The notes: generated by a model from the letters alone, not told the origin. 64,000 nt of DNA from Cocos nucifera (GCA_006176705.1 QRFJ01004924.1:1-64000); one strand, 5' to 3'; positions 23,171 through 36,230 are shown, numbered from the stretch's first letter. Program-made: numbers and translations.

Positions 23171-23534
23171 GTTCTGGGCTATAGCTTGGTAGCTGAATGT
23201 CAAGGCATGGTGGTGGTGGCTGCCAGGGAAGGCGGCGATTACTACTGGGAGCCACAGTCTAGAGCTCCATCCTCCATCCTCCGGTCATGAGTAAAACTCC
23301 CATAGAGATACATTTACGTGATGGTTCATGGGCTATAAAAGCAAAGTTTGAGTTTTATTAATGTTCTCATTCAGATACCTCTAACTCTAGTAATGTTCTG
23401 GTATAAATATTAAGAGTTTATTTATGGATATAATTCATGTTGTAGAATTTATTGCACAAAAATATTTTGGGTTACTGTTTATATAATTCATTTATTATTT
23501 TCCATTTATAGATATAATTCATGTTTATATAATT

Positions 23535-23678
23535 CATTATAGTAATTAAACGATATAATTCATATTGTAGAATTTCGGACAGCATTTTCCTTTTGTTCTC
23601 CCTACGTAGGGGAACTAAGGGAAAATGCTGCTGAAATTTCTTTCAGTCCCCATTGCATATCGTTTAATTACTATAATG
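23535..23678. repeat. 144-bp perfect-centre hairpin at the left of the CACTA element
   Basis: The outer arms CATTATAGTAATTAAACGAT (23535-) and its reverse complement (ending 23678) frame inner arms around CAGCATTTTCC. The whole is centred on the palindrome CCCTACGTAGGG at 23600-23611. It lies about 240 bp upstream of the transposase start. Confidence 0.7.
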
Positions 23679-23913
23679 AACCTATAAAATTAATGCAATT
23701 CTTAAATGAGATTGGACCTATCTTTACCTATTAGTTAACGATAAGATGCATTTATTGCATATTTGAAAATGATATTTAATGTAAGTTCCACACGATATTT
23801 ATTTCAGTCACTGTTTATAATATTTTTTTTATTTATAATGTATATTTGTTTACAATGCATTGGTATATAATATAAGTTCCACACAATTTAATTGCAGTAT
23901 CACTATTTTTATA

Positions 23914-25061
23914 ATGGATAAGAGGTAGATGAAGTTTAGTAGGCTCTCGCCAAAATATGAGGATGGACTTCAAATATTTCTTAATTTTGCTATAAAGAAA
24001 TTTGGGGACCATGAACTTATCCAATGTCCTTGTAAGAAGTGTACAAGTGAGCCGTGGCTACCTCGTCAAGATGTAAATGATCACCTTACTATTTATGGCT
24101 TTAAACCTGATTATGAAATTTGTTGAGATCAACATAGTAAGGACAGGCCGCAAGGAGGTGATCAACATGATGGGATAGTGGAACAAATGATTCATGATAT
24201 TTTTCCATTTATTGGCCATAATGATGGTGCATCTATGTCCATTCCAGATCCTGTAGTTGGTGAAATGACAAACAGTGAGGGTGTGAAGAAGGTCCGCAAG
24301 TTGATAGAGGATATAAATGTTTCGTTGTATCCTGGATGTGAAAAGATGACAAAACTTGAGTTCTTAATCCAGTTGTATCATGCAAAATACTCCAATGGAT
24401 TCATAATAATGGAGTGAACTGTAAACTAGAGTTTTTAGGGAACATTCTTCCAGACAATGCACAAATCCCGAAAAATAATTATGAGGCATCGAAGATTATT
24501 GAACAACTGGACTTTACTTACACCAAAATACATGCATGTACTAATAATTGCATGCTCTATTAGGAGGGAGATGCCAATCGAAATGAGTACACAATGTGTG
24601 GTGTATCAAAATGGAAATAAAATAAAGACTACACATCATCACTGTACCTCAAAAATTGATGTGGCACTTTTTTTTTATTCTGAGACTATAAAAATTGTTT
24701 ATGTCGGCAAGAACATCAAAGGACATTAAATGGCATGAAGATGACCAAACAAAAGATGATGCATTGAGGCATCTAACTGACGGAAAGGCATGGCAGAAGT
24801 TTAATGAAATACACCCTGACCTCACACAAGAGATACACAATATGAGGCTGGGCTTGACATGCGCCGGTTTCAATCCATTCAAACACATGAATACTGCTCA
24901 TAATGTATGGCCAGTGTTTATTTATGTTTACAACCTCTCACCATAGATGTGTATGAAAAAATTCTTTGCTTTTATAACAGTGCTCACCCCTGGATTGATG
25001 GAGGTGTAATGACATTGATGCCTATTTGCAGTCTCTTATTGCCGAGTTAAAACAGTTGTGG
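23914..25061 (+). pseudogene. TNP2-type transposase, 5' part
   Basis: It starts MDKR-stop-MKFSRLSPKYEDG at 23914. The family has Trp where TAG (23926-23928) occurs. It contains the transposase-associated zinc-binding region (CPCKKC, then DVNDHLTIYGF) and continues LYPGCEKMTKLEF, then LRHLTDGKAWQKF, RLGLTCAGFNPF and WPVFIYVYNLSP. The last blocks are the conserved start of the TNP2 domain. Several stops and frameshifts are present. The frame is cut at 25061 by the retroelement, after a segment matching the family LxxELKxLW motif. Confidence 0.75.
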
Positions 25062-25314
25062 TGTTAAAACCTGATATTACTCTGATACCAAAGTGTTATG
25101 CCTATGACTACTCGGAGCTACAACCGTAGATCCAATCTCTTGTATGAACCTGGATGTTAATCCAGAAACATGAAGAAGAACAAATTAGATGGAGGCGCCT
25201 AGGGATTGGCGTTGGAACCATAGAGAGAAAAAAGAAGAGTTTTAGGAAGAAAAGCTCTGTACTGATTCCACCATTGTAAAATTTATAATACCTGGGTTTA
25301 TATACCCTAGGATT

Positions 25315-27561
25315 TGAAGGTAAAAACCTATTTTTCTGGGTCAAGTTCGTTCAAATCTGAATTGACCAAGAGAAATATTTCCAAAATTTTCCTCTTAGAT
25401 CTAAATCAGATCTGATTTGATGGATCTAATAAAATAAAATAAATCAGATTTAATTTATACCTTGTTCTTAGGTAATTTTATTATCCTGTGATGATCCTGC
25501 TAATTGCCTGAGGTTCTGGATGTAGCCACGCAATCGCCTGGCCTCTACCGGTATCCACTCGGACAGGATTTGGATATCTTCTTCTCAATCTATCCTTCAA
25601 AGATCAGATCTGGATCTGATCTTGAAGGTCTTCAAAATAATTTTGAAAATTTGGTGTCGTCTCTTGCAGCAGTGCTGCTTTCTTTCTTTCTTGTCGTCTT
25701 TCTCTTGCCTGGATCGCACCAAACTGAAGCCCAAGGCCTCTTGGGCATGGAGATGAGAGAGAAGATCAAAGGTAGGCGTGGAGAAGAGGGGAGAGGGGCT
25801 ATGTGGCATGGGCAAAGGGAGAACTTTTTTAAACCTAAGCATAGACAGGGTTTATATAGACCCTACTGCGCCATGCAGTGCCACATCATCCCGACCAATC
25901 ACATCTCTTCATGTAATCATATCTAAATCTGATTGGTGGGATGACATCACCTGATCCAATCAGATGAGTGCCTCTCTCAAACATCCTTGGGTGGCGCCAA
26001 AACTGGTCAAAGTAGAGTCAGGTGCCACCTAAGTTTATTCCATGAAGCAACCTGGAGTTCTATCTGTATGGGACTCCAGGCATCATTATCCTTGGGCGCA
26101 TGCCTCCCTAGGCATGCGCCCCCTCCTTTCCTCTTTTTAGTAGGGGGACAAACCTCTATCTGCTCTCCTATGGATGCATGACACATGGGCAGATGTCTAA
26201 GTGTCAAAAGTCAATGTTTAACCAAAGTCAAAAGACAAGAATTAGCAGGTAAAGAAAAATGGCAGGTGTTGTCTCAAATTTATCTCATAAATTAAGACAA
26301 CCCTTTTCTAACCTGGATAAGCTCCAGTCAGACCAAGTAAAGGTACCTGAGTAAGCCCAAACACATTTGACTCAGTCGAGATAATATTTAATGATTGTTG
26401 GAGAACTTTAGGCTCAATCGTGTGCTAGCACGATTTTTTTGAACCTAATTGAATCTAATTCAAATCAATTGAACTGGGTTAGTCCAATTGATGATATCCA
26501 GATCCAAACCCTTATTTGTATGACCCAGTTAGATTCAATTCTGTATGGTAACGAGATATATCGCGATCTCTATCGTTGACATCATCGGAACACCTTCCAA
26601 TGGATCAGAACTTTTCTGATTCAAACAACTAGAATGATCAATCATCCAAATCATTCTAATTGCTCCCAAAATCCACCAATGACACCTAGCAGTATATGGT
26701 GGCAACCCATCAAAACTGAAAACGAACCTCTCGGTGCAGTTACATGTGTGATTAAGTTCTTCTATCTTGAGCCCCTATCGGTTTAATGTTAAAGTGAACT
26801 CGTCAAACCCTAATTTCCGTCATATTAATTAATCATTCGATTCAAGTCCGATGTAAAAACCTTAATAGAAACTCTTTCTATCGTTTCACTCTGCCATGGC
26901 CATGGGCTTATGGACTTGATTCTCATAATCATCATAGGACTGCTCCTCATCTACCGAGGTAGATAGATTCCCTTTTGGTGCAATCCAATTCCTACAATGA
27001 ACATGCTATAGCCAACATACATATCAGGGTTCCGGATGGCTAGGAGATCAAGTCATTGTGTAGTCAAACTGTAACACCCTCAAGGTGAATTGCCGATGCA
27101 CCTCAGGTCAAAGAACCAGACACCACTACAGCTTCGAGCCAGTCATCGACGAGAAGATAGACTTCCTTATGACTGCTCGAGGTGATCACGCTCAGTGCCC
27201 TCGTTCTCTAACGAGTACCTGTACTCTCGCTCCGGTGTCTCTACACCATAGACTCAAGACTCATCTACTATAAAGAAGCGATTGTACACCAACCTTCTGG
27301 ATCAATCACCATCCTCATGACGATCCTACAGTCGGAAGCATTTTTATGAGTTAATAATGAAAATTCATGTCTTAAATTTTCAACTCCTGAAAATAAGAAT
27401 TATCATTGCCATTAACTCAAGAGATGTATCACAGACACTAAATACACATTGTGATAGAAAATAATCCATTTTATTATTTATAGTCAAAATTATAATTTTG
27501 TCCTTAGAAGTGTATAACAAGTGTCAGCCAATTCTAGCTTCTAGGGCACACATATCTAACA
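25315..27561 (-). mobile_element. Solo LTR of copia family A with GGATT target duplication
   Basis: On the plus strand it starts TGAAGGTAAAAACC and ends ATATCTAACA, flanked by GGATT at 25310-25314 and 27562-27566. It is inserted in the 3' LTR of family B copy 1, between bases that are adjacent in the intact LTR at about 30116. It is visibly more diverged than the copies at 18592 and 60702. Confidence 0.88.
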
Positions 27562-28223
27562 GGATTTCCACATGAATCCTAATAAATCCAAACTCTAGCT
27601 GAAAATTTCTCTTAGGCTAACCCAATATATGAAAGCACTCATCGAGCCCATGTACACCGATGTCTCCTATGCTCTCATCCTCTGGATCTAAACTCGATCC
27701 ATACATGAGTTAGCCCCCTTAAGACCTTATAAACCAAGCCCTAAGACCCCTTGGATTAAATCCAATCCAAGACCAAATAGAAAACCTCATCCAGCTCTAT
27801 TTGCCACCATCGAGCTGGCTCTATCAGAAACCAAGCGGCTCGACAGCATCTCGTCAAAACACTGTCTTCTATCTGCCTGAGAGAGCCTGCTCGAATCCGC
27901 GTCGAGCTGGCTCGATCTCAATTCAAACCGACTCGACTGCGTATCTGAGTCAGCCCGCCTGTGTGTCAATCCTTTGTTTTGGCCGATTCTTCTTATAGCT
28001 CTGGTCCTTTGCTCCACCTTGTCCCAGGTCTCCGGAGCACCTACTAAGCCCCCTCAAGATCCTCACACCTGAACCTCAAGTCCGTGCAGGGCTATACGCC
28101 GCCTCCATCCTAGGATAACTCCTGTCTTAGCCCTAGGACCACACCTATCCTAGACTCCTCGGAGCCAACATTCTGGCTCCTTTCGTGGCCTTCCAAGGCA
28201 TGGGAACACTATCAATCCTAACA

Positions 28224-29866
28224 ATCTCCACCTTGGTGTGCCCAAGCCTTGGCACACCCCTGGCGATATCCTCCTGCACAATCCTGTTGTCATTGCATGC
28301 CCTGATAGCTCCTTATGCACACCTTGCCACCGCCATTCTTCTTCAACTGCTGAGCTTCCTTTGAGGCCTTTGGGATAACCGCCTCCACCATTGAAGACCT
28401 TAGCTTACACTTATTCACCACCCTTGAAATTGTAGGTACCCTTCTGCTTGGCAGCTGCATCACTTGTCCTGGATTTTTTTGGAGAATCTACAGCAATCCT
28501 ATACCGACACTTGTTGCACACCTTGACACGGTTATCTTAGAACTACGCCTGTCTTCCTGCATATGACGCTCCACATAGAACTGTGCATCTCCAACGCGGG
28601 TGCTGGGATATCGCTCCTCCCTCTGCACCCCTCTGCTCTGAACTCATGTCACATCTCCCTCCACCAGTGTAGCCACCTCTGTTCGGTGCTCCACCTGAAA
28701 CCACAATCCTCCTGATGCCGCAGAAGTTGATTCTATATCCGAGTCACTAGAGATCAACCACCCAATGCTGCACTGCTGGGTCTGCCACTGCACCTCGAAC
28801 ACCGTTGCTACACCTTCAGACCCTTCGCACTCCGCAGACCTCTCCGAAACCGTCTTGGATAAGTAGCACCCCGCGAGCTCCTCCAAAACTACCAAGAGCT
28901 CATTCAATTCTTCACTTTCAGCAATTGAAACAATGGAATCCTTGTCCCTCTTTTCTTCTCCCTTGTACTTCTTCTAAAGCAAACATTCCTGCTTAAAGTG
29001 CCCTTCTTCACCACACTTGAAGTACTCTTGGACCCCTTGCTGCCTCTCTGCTCGCCTTTTTTCTTCTCTTTCCTTGGTCTCTCTGAAACCACGAGACCCT
29101 CCTGGAAGACCTCCCTCTTCGTCATCCATTCTCGCTGCTCTTGGACCTTAGCACTGATATAATCTCCTCGTACACTAGTATCTCCTTACCATACAGTAAT
29201 GTCGTCACCAATGGATCGAAGCTCTCGAATAGCAAACACAGCAACAATAAACTCATCCTCCTCTTCGAGATCTACCTCTATATTGAGCAAGTCCATGCTC
29301 ATCTGGTCGAACCGCTGAATATGACCCGCAACATCCTCACCATCCTGCATCCAAAAGCTGTACAGTTACTTCTTCAGCACCAATTTGTTGCACATGTTCT
29401 TTCCCATATACAACTAGCGTAACCTCGACCATAAACCCTTAGATGTCCTCTCCTCCAACATGCCATACAGCACCTCATCTACCAGACAAGCCCTAATCAT
29501 GGCACATCCCCTTTTCTCTAAGGACATGCACACCTTGTCTATCATCTCCTCCGACATATCCTCCAAGGCCGAATCCAACCTCATCTAAACCAACAGATCC
29601 TCCATCCTAACCTTCCACATCGTGAAACTTTCCTTCCATCAAACTTCTCAAATCCTATCCTCAACCCGCTGTTCTCCATGATCAAACCGAATCAAAAACA
29701 GCAAACAGGTAGATTTGAAAATTACCTAAGGACGATGGACAACAGCCCTTAGAGATCTCTTCCTTCCTCACAAAGCTTGGAGAAAACCTTAAATCTAAAC
29801 CTCGCTAGTGATCTCTGCTGAAACCTAATCCTCTTCCTCCATGCTCAACCAGACTCTGATACCAAT
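28224..29866 (-). pseudogene. Degenerate copia-type gag of family B copy 1
   Basis: Minus-strand frames read QEGLVVSERPRKEKKKGEQR, then the knuckle region in a shifted frame, then ELLVVLEELAGCYLSKTVSE and EVQWQTQQCSI. The same blocks occur in copy 2 (VVSERPRQRKKKGRQKGSK, CFKCGEARHF, EVQQQAQQCSI), so the two copies derive from one gag-only parent. Stops and shifts are frequent. Confidence 0.65.
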
Positions 29867-30771
29867 TGTTAAAACCTGATATCACTCTGATACCAAGTGT
29901 TATGCCTACGACTGCTCGAAGCTACAGCCGTAGATTCGATCTCTTGCATGAACCTAGGTGTTAATCTAGACACATAAAGAAGAACAAATTAGATGGAGGC
30001 ACCTAAGGCTTGATGTTGGAACCAGAGAGAAGAGAGGACTTTTAGGAAGAAAAGCTCTATATTGATTCCACCATTGTAAAATTTACAATGCCTGAGTTTA
30101 TATACCCTAGGTTTTCTACATGAATCCTAATAAACCCAAACTCCAATTGAAAAACTCTCCTAGATTAACCCAATATATGAAAGCACTTACCGAGCCCATG
30201 TACACCATGTCTCCCATGCTCTCATCCCCTAGATTTAAATTCGATCCATACATGAGTTAGCCCCCTTAAGACCTTATAAACCAAGCCTTAAGACCCCTTA
30301 GATTAAACCCAATCCAAAACCAAACAAAAAATCCCGCCTAGCCCTGTTCGCCACCATCGAGCTGACTCCGTCAGAAGCCGAGCTAGCTCGACTGCATCTC
30401 ATCCAAACACTATCTTCTGTCTGCTTAAGAAAGCCTACTCGAATTTGCCCTAAGTCAGCTCGGTCTCAACCCAAGCCGACTTGACTGCGTATTCGAGCCA
30501 ACCCGCTTATGTGTCAGCCCCTTGTCTTGGCTGATTCTTCTCCTGGCTCTAGTCCTTTGCTCCATCTTGTGTCCCAGGTCTTCGAAGCACCTACCAAGCC
30601 CCCTTAAGGTCCTCACACCTGAACCTTAAGTCCGTGCAGGGCTACATACCGCCTCCATCCTAAGGCAACTCCTGTCCCAGTCCTAAGACCACCTATCCTA
30701 GACTCCCAGGAGCCAACACCCTGGCTCCTTCCATGGCCTTTCAAGGCTTGGGAGCACCACCAATCCTAACA
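29867..30771 (-). repeat. 5' LTR of family B copy 1
   Basis: 905 bp. On the minus strand it starts TGTTAGGATTGGTGGTGCTC and ends TTTTAACA. It is homologous to 40481-41400 and 43021-43924. Confidence 0.85.
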
Positions 30772-33045
30772 TGTGGAGCATTCAAGGTGTTCCAACTTTT
30801 AATGCTTTGATGAATGAGTTATTCTTCATGCACGCAGTGCTTCTGTGGATAATAAATAACTTTCCAGCTTATGTCCTAATATCAAGTTGGAGCACGAAAG
30901 GTAAGCTAACATGCCCAGTTTATGGAAAAAATACCTGATCTAAAAGATTGACACATCGAAAGAGCTTTAGCTTTATAGGGCATCGACATTGCCTCCATCA
31001 AAATTATCCATACAGAAGGAATGCACGCTCCTTTGATGGCACTGTTGAAGAAGATGAGATGCCTAGTCGGATGTTTGGGAGTGAGGTGTTGAGAGGGTTG
31101 GATGATCTCAGTGTTGAATTTGAAAAAGATGATCTGATTGGTGGTAAGAAGAGGAAGCATCGATCAAAGGCAGATGACATATTTTAATTGAAGGAAAAAA
31201 AGCATCTTCTTTGACTTGCCATATTGGAAGACAAACTTATTGCGCCACTTCTTAGATGTAATGTACATTGAAAAGAACGTGCGAGCTCCTATTGGCAACA
31301 ATCTTGAACACCAAGGATGACTTGAATTTTCGATTTGACTTGAAAGAATGGGGTATTAAGAGATCACTCTATCCAGAGCCGATAGGGGAAGAACAGTGGA
31401 GACTCCCTCATGTATGCTATATTATGAATGCCTCTAAACGATCCACATTTCTTCATGTGTTGGAGAACGTAAGGGTCCCAAATGGGTACTCAAGCAATAT
31501 ATCAAAGCGTGTGAATAGTAAGGATGTCAAACTTGAGAGATTGAAAACTCATAATTATCATATGTTAATGCAGGAGTTGATCCCAATAGCTATTCGCCGC
31601 GTGTTGTCAAACAACATCAGAATGGCTGTTATTCGTCTTTGTAACTTCTACAGAGATATTTGTGCGAAGAAATTGCTTAAACAAGACATGAAGGAAATGA
31701 AGGTAAGGACGGTGACTATATTATGTGATCTGAAGAAGATATTTCCATCATCATTTTTCATAGTTATGATGCATCTCATCGTGCACCTTACAAGAAAAGT
31801 TGCACTTGGAGGCCCAGTATTTTATCGATGGATGTACCCCATCGAGAGAAATATTCAAACATTAAAATCTTATGTAAGAAATATAAATCATCCAAAGGGA
31901 TCCATAGCAGAAGGTTATCTAGGTCAAAAGTGTATGGATTTTCGTACCATGTACTTAAACAAGCTCGAGACATGTCGTAATCAAATAAGGAATCAGGATG
32001 ATCAATATGAACCAATTAAACCTCATATGAGTCCATTCCACAGTCAAGTGGACTTTCCACTTCACACTGTCTTACTGATTTAAGCATTGAGGAAAGGGAT
32101 AAGGTGCACCGCTACGTGCTTTTCAATTGTGATGTCATTGAGCCGTACATAAGGTGTGTCACTCAGCCTTATTTATTTCATAATACTTAGAAGAAAATAT
32201 CCTATTATACCTAAATTTGTTCTTTGTGCATGCAGCAAACACAAGAAGATCATAAGAGTAAAATACGGTACTCTAAGTATGCAGGAGAAAGAAAAAATGC
32301 ATAGTAAAAAATTCTCTGAGTAGTTCAAAGATCATGTAAGCGAGTATATATTCTTGCCTTGTGCAACTTATCTGAACATATTTACAAATTAGATGTCATC
32401 TTCTTAGGTGTAAAGATTATCGCTCGATAATATGAGCTCTGAATTACGTGTTCTTTCAATGGGATCTAATCGTACCGTGCATGAGCACAAACAGCTTGTC
32501 ATTAACGAATACAAGTTCAATATTCTTAGCCGGTCCATAAACATGACAATACAAAATGGTAGCGTAATGTTGAGCGCCACCACTGAGTGTTATGCTAGCT
32601 CGAAAGATTCATAGCCTCGTACGGAGGATCTGAACTATTATAGGATGGTGGAGAAGATAGTCATCTTGGACTACCATTCTAAAGGAAGGATTCCGTTGAT
32701 GAAATGTGATAGATTTGATACCTTGTCTCAGTCAGGGATAAAGACTGAAGAGTGCGGTTTTATTCTCGTTAACATGCAACACTATCTTCGCACTGAAGAA
32801 CCGTATATACTTGCCTTCCAAGCTAGTCAAATCTTCTATATTAGTGATCCCTTAGAGCCTCAATAGGTGTTATTGTGAGGATGGTGCTAGGTATATCTTT
32901 GATGATACCGAGATTGATGACAATGTTGGACCATGCATACAAAATGCTCCTCTAGGACAAAACTTACCTAGTGTTGTCAAGGTCCTAGATATATTTGTTA
33001 GGAGCGATGATGATGTCCATATTGTAGATGTCATTAGACGATGAG
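30772..33045 (+). pseudogene. TNP2-type transposase, 3' part with DUF4216-like region
   Basis: It resumes directly after the insertion (GVPTFNALMNELFFMHAVLLW), with INNFPAY, SWSTKGKLTCPVYGK and GHRHCL. A long open stretch follows at 31268-32083 with HVLMQELIPIAIRRVL-like sequence, VHLTRKVALGGPVFYRWMYP, and AEGYLGQKCMDF, the C-terminal TNP2 core. After an intron-like gap, 32432-32866 carries a DUF4216-like block (VILDYHSKGRIPLMKCDRF, GFILVNM, FQASQIFYISDPLEP). Frameshifts occur near 31230 and 32080. Confidence 0.75.
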
Positions 33046-33149
33046 TTTAACATTCTTATATAAATGTTAGAATCTATTTATTGGTGCTCTACTAATATTA
33101 TTGTTCAACATATTATATTGATGAATGTTCATTAACGTTGTAGGTCATA

Positions 33150-34895
33150 ATAGCACCGAAACGTCATCTAGCCTTCATCCCAGCCCCTCGGTGGGCTACG
33201 CGAAGCTCCGCATCTGAGTCGCAACTAGAGCATACTCCATCCATCTCCACATCAGCTTTGGCTTCAGCTGCCCAGGCACCACCAGTATCTACTCCACTAG
33301 CATTTAAGCCTCCACCGTCAGCCACGTCTCCGGCACATGCTCCACCCACTAATGAGTCTCCACTGGCATCCACATTGCATGATCCCATGGCCAGTGAGAG
33401 TACGTTTTTATTGTGTCAATTTTTTTTTTGTATAGTCATTATACACATACATTTGTATAATGTATTTTCATTACAGGTGCATCATCCAATAGAATATTTT
33501 ACAGTCTCATACACATGCCACATGTGTGAAACCACCTACATCAGGTCATGGTGGAGTACAATCAAGAGGGGAGGCCAGTTGGGGCAACCACACGTGAGAT
33601 GTATTCTTTTTTCGAAGTGCTTGTGAGGTGCTCTGACATTATTCCTATTATGCATGTAGACTGGCGAGTGATGGATGCTGGCATCAAGGAGTAGGTGTGG
33701 GAGATTTGGTAAGTATATCTTAATTATATATATGCATGTGATACATTTATACTATGCTTGACTAGAATAATTTCGTAACTAATTTTTGATAACTTTTTAC
33801 AGAGGAGGTACGACTTCACAGATTATGAACAGGCTCGAGATGCCCGTCTGTAGAAGATTGAAAAATTGTACCAGAACTATAAGATCAAGCTTCATAGAAG
33901 GTGGCTCAAGCACCGACGGGACACTCTAGAGGAGCTTGTTCCTTGGATTCAAGACTGTCCTCTAAGTTAGTGGGAGGGGATCGTTAGATATTGGAGGAGC
34001 TAGGAGTTCTAGGTTTAATTTCTAACTTTTGAATTTTTCAATACACTAACAATTATATTTAAATACTTTTTAAATACTTGTTATTTAAATATTTATGATT
34101 TAAATACTTTTTAGACTACCTCCTATCAGAACCGAGAGAACCGGGCGGCTCAGGAGTACATGCACACTCTCGACCGTGAGTCTATATGGTCAGTCGTGTG
34201 CATGTAGAAGTAATGAATTCTGAATCTTAGTTTACAAATTAAATTAAATTTTTTTTGCATGTTTCTAATAAGTTGATCAATTATTATAGCTGACGAGAGA
34301 GGAGATGATGCCCACCCATAACGCCATCTTCCGATCCAGCCATACGGACAAAAAGGGCAGGCCGATGAACGCCGCGATCGGAAGAAATTTTGTAAGTAAT
34401 AAATAGATTAGTATGATCAATATTATAACATTTCTTATGGCATTTTATTTAAATTTGTAATTACAGAAGCAGTTAGACATGCTCGCGAGTGAGAGCCCAG
34501 ACACCTCTGGCCTCCATGACCATCTATCTCAAGTCTTAAAGCTTGAGCACTCTAGAAGGATTTGATGCAGGCTCAAACATATGTCGATGAGCTAATGGTC
34601 TAAGACGAGCATCTCTTCACATGCTTCTGGGGTCATCAGCTAAGAGCAACTTGAGAAGGCTTTGGTGCAGGCAGCTCAAGCTACAAAACGGGCTGCTCAA
34701 ACTGAGAAGCGCACATCTCAGCTATAGAGCATTGTGACCGCTACGGTGACGACGCTCTCCGCATGTTTTGGAGTTGACTTCACGAGCATTCAGAATATGT
34801 TGGCCAGCATTTCAGCTCCAGCCCTTCCAACTCCTCCAACTCATGTTCCATCTCTCGATGACAATGACTTAGATTTAGATTTAGCACACTTTTGA
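33150..34895 (+). pseudogene. Second CACTA gene (Ptta/En/Spm plant transposase type)
   Basis: An Ala/Pro-rich N-terminal part (33250-33400) precedes intron-separated pieces: EVLVRCSDIIP and MHVDWRVMDAG (about 33617-33690), RRYDFTDYEQARDARL (33803-33850), HRRWLKHRRDTLEELVPW (33893-33950), and TREEMMPTHNAIFRSSHTDKKGRPMNAA (34292-34370), then a coiled acidic tail ending DDNDLDLDLAHF at 34895. The K-G-R/T-D-K block is typical of the plant transposase that accompanies TNP2. In-frame stops at several points show it is broken. Confidence 0.65.
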
Positions 34896-35074
34896 TATAT
34901 ATTTTTTGAAAAATATTATAATAAATTTTATTCAGTAATAAAATTAAAGTATTTCAGATATATTCTTGCATTATTCTTATATTATTTTAGATATATTCTT
35001 GTGTTATATATTGTTGAACTGTATTTATCAGGTAAAAAAATCAAAAATTAGAAAATCTATATTTTTTATTATTT

Positions 35075-35552
35075 AAAATCTACGACAGTGGTTGACAACC
35101 GCTGCCGTAGACATGCCAACCGCTATCGTAGATCGCATGCCAACCGTTGCCATAGTTGACCTATAGCAGCGATTATACAACCGCTGCCATAGAACCTATA
35201 GCAACAGTTTAACAATAACTGCTATAACCGATAAAGCAGCGGTTATGTAATCGCTGCTATTGAGGCTATTGTAGCGGTTAATAAACCGCTACTATTGATC
35301 CTATAATAGCAGTTGATTAACTGCTGCTATATACCTTTGCGATGGTTCCACCTATAGCAACGGTTAGTAAACCGCTGCTATACCAACCTACTGCAGTGGT
35401 TGCGATAACCATTGCAACAACTGCTGCTATAGACTTACGATGACGACTTCAATGGCGGTGGTTGAATAACCACTATGATAGCCTATGACAACAGTTTTTT
35501 AATCTACAACAGCGGTTGTGAACCACTGCCATAGCCCTTTCCTATAATAGTG
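35075..35552 (+). repeat. CACTA subterminal repeats and right terminal inverted repeat
   Basis: About 20 copies in both orientations of CAGCGGTT and AACCGCTGCTATAG-like words, spaced 15-25 bp, occupy the last 475 bp. The terminal 12 bases are CCTATAATAGTG. Such arrays are the binding sites of the second CACTA protein in En/Spm elements. Confidence 0.8.
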
Positions 35553-35839
35553 TACAAATGTTACAAACACTCAACGAGATATTAAATCAATAGAGATCTT
35601 GAGGTTAGTAAATTATTCTTTATAGTTTGTATATTAAATACATTTAATGCATTGTTTAAGACTTTTTTATTTTATTTCGGAATAATAGAATTTTATATAA
35701 CATAAAAGAACATTAATTTTGATCTAAATTAATTTAAAAATTAAAAAATTGAAATCAAAACAAACTTGAGAGACAAAAATGGGTGCCGGTACGGAACTGG
35801 CATGCCACACCATATCGACACTCAATACTATATGGTACT
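35553..35839. other. AT-rich flank between the CACTA element and an LTR-like unit
   Basis: No gene. The last 60 bases (GGTGCCGGTACGGAACTGG) belong to the TACCGG-type repeat that resumes at 36604. Confidence 0.5.
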
Positions 35840-35889
35840 TGTTGGGGATAAATCCCGCTCCTGCCGAAGCCCGACCCCAGGCGAGCTCC

Positions 35890-36230
35890 GCGGCCGAACT
35901 CCTTCGGACCGACTCTAAGCGGCCGAGCTTCAATGAAGTCCTCTCCGCGGCCGAACTCCTTCGGACCGACTCCAAGCGGCCGAGCTTCAATGAAGTCCTC
36001 TCCGCGGCCGAACTCCTTCGGACCGACTCCAAGCGGCCGAGCTTCAATGAAGTCCTCTCGCGGCCGAACTCCTTCGGACCGACTCCAAGCGGCCGAGCTT
36101 CAATGAAGTCCTCTCAGCGGCCGAACTCCTTCGGACCGACTCCAAGCGGCCGAGCTTCAATGAAGTCCTCTCAGCGGCCGAACTCCTTCGGACCGACTCC
36201 AAGCGGCCGAGCTTCAATGAAGTCCTCTCA
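35890..36230. repeat. 57-bp tandem repeat, 6 copies
   Basis: Units begin at 35890, 35947, 36004, 36060, 36117 and 36174 with GCGGCCGAACTCCTTCGGAC, and a partial seventh starts at 36231. Units are almost identical. One is 56 bp, which shifts the frame. The open frames of up to about 200 codons here are products of the array. Confidence 0.88.

Larger units (their letters stand above)
25062..30771 (-). mobile_element. Gag-only copia-type element of family B (copy 1) with TGTGG target duplication
   Basis: The 5' LTR is 29867-30771 (905 bp) and the 3' LTR is 25062-28223, enlarged by a family A solo LTR. The element is flanked by TGTGG at 25057-25061 and 30772-30776. The primer site TTGGTATCAGAGTCTGG follows the 5' LTR on the minus strand, and a purine tract precedes the 3' LTR. 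Only about 1.64 kb lies between the LTRs. That stretch has gag remnants but no protease, integrase, RT or RNase H. It is inserted in the CACTA transposase. Confidence 0.85.
23535..35552 (+). mobile_element. CACTA (En/Spm) DNA transposon, split by a family B retroelement
   Basis: The interior encodes a TNP2-type transposase (23914-33045) and a second, Ptta/En/Spm-type protein (33150-34895). The right end is the terminal sequence CCTATAATAGTG (35541-35552), which is CACTATTATAGG read inward, preceded by about 475 bp of subterminal repeats. The left CACTA end was not found and may be lost or diverged, so the start given is that of the upstream hairpin. The element is interrupted by 25062-30771. 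Confidence 0.75.

Noticed and set aside
23901..23917. CACTATTTTTATAATGG as the left CACTA terminus
   Set aside because: It overlaps the transposase start codon and lacks the subterminal repeats found at the right end. It looks like a chance match.
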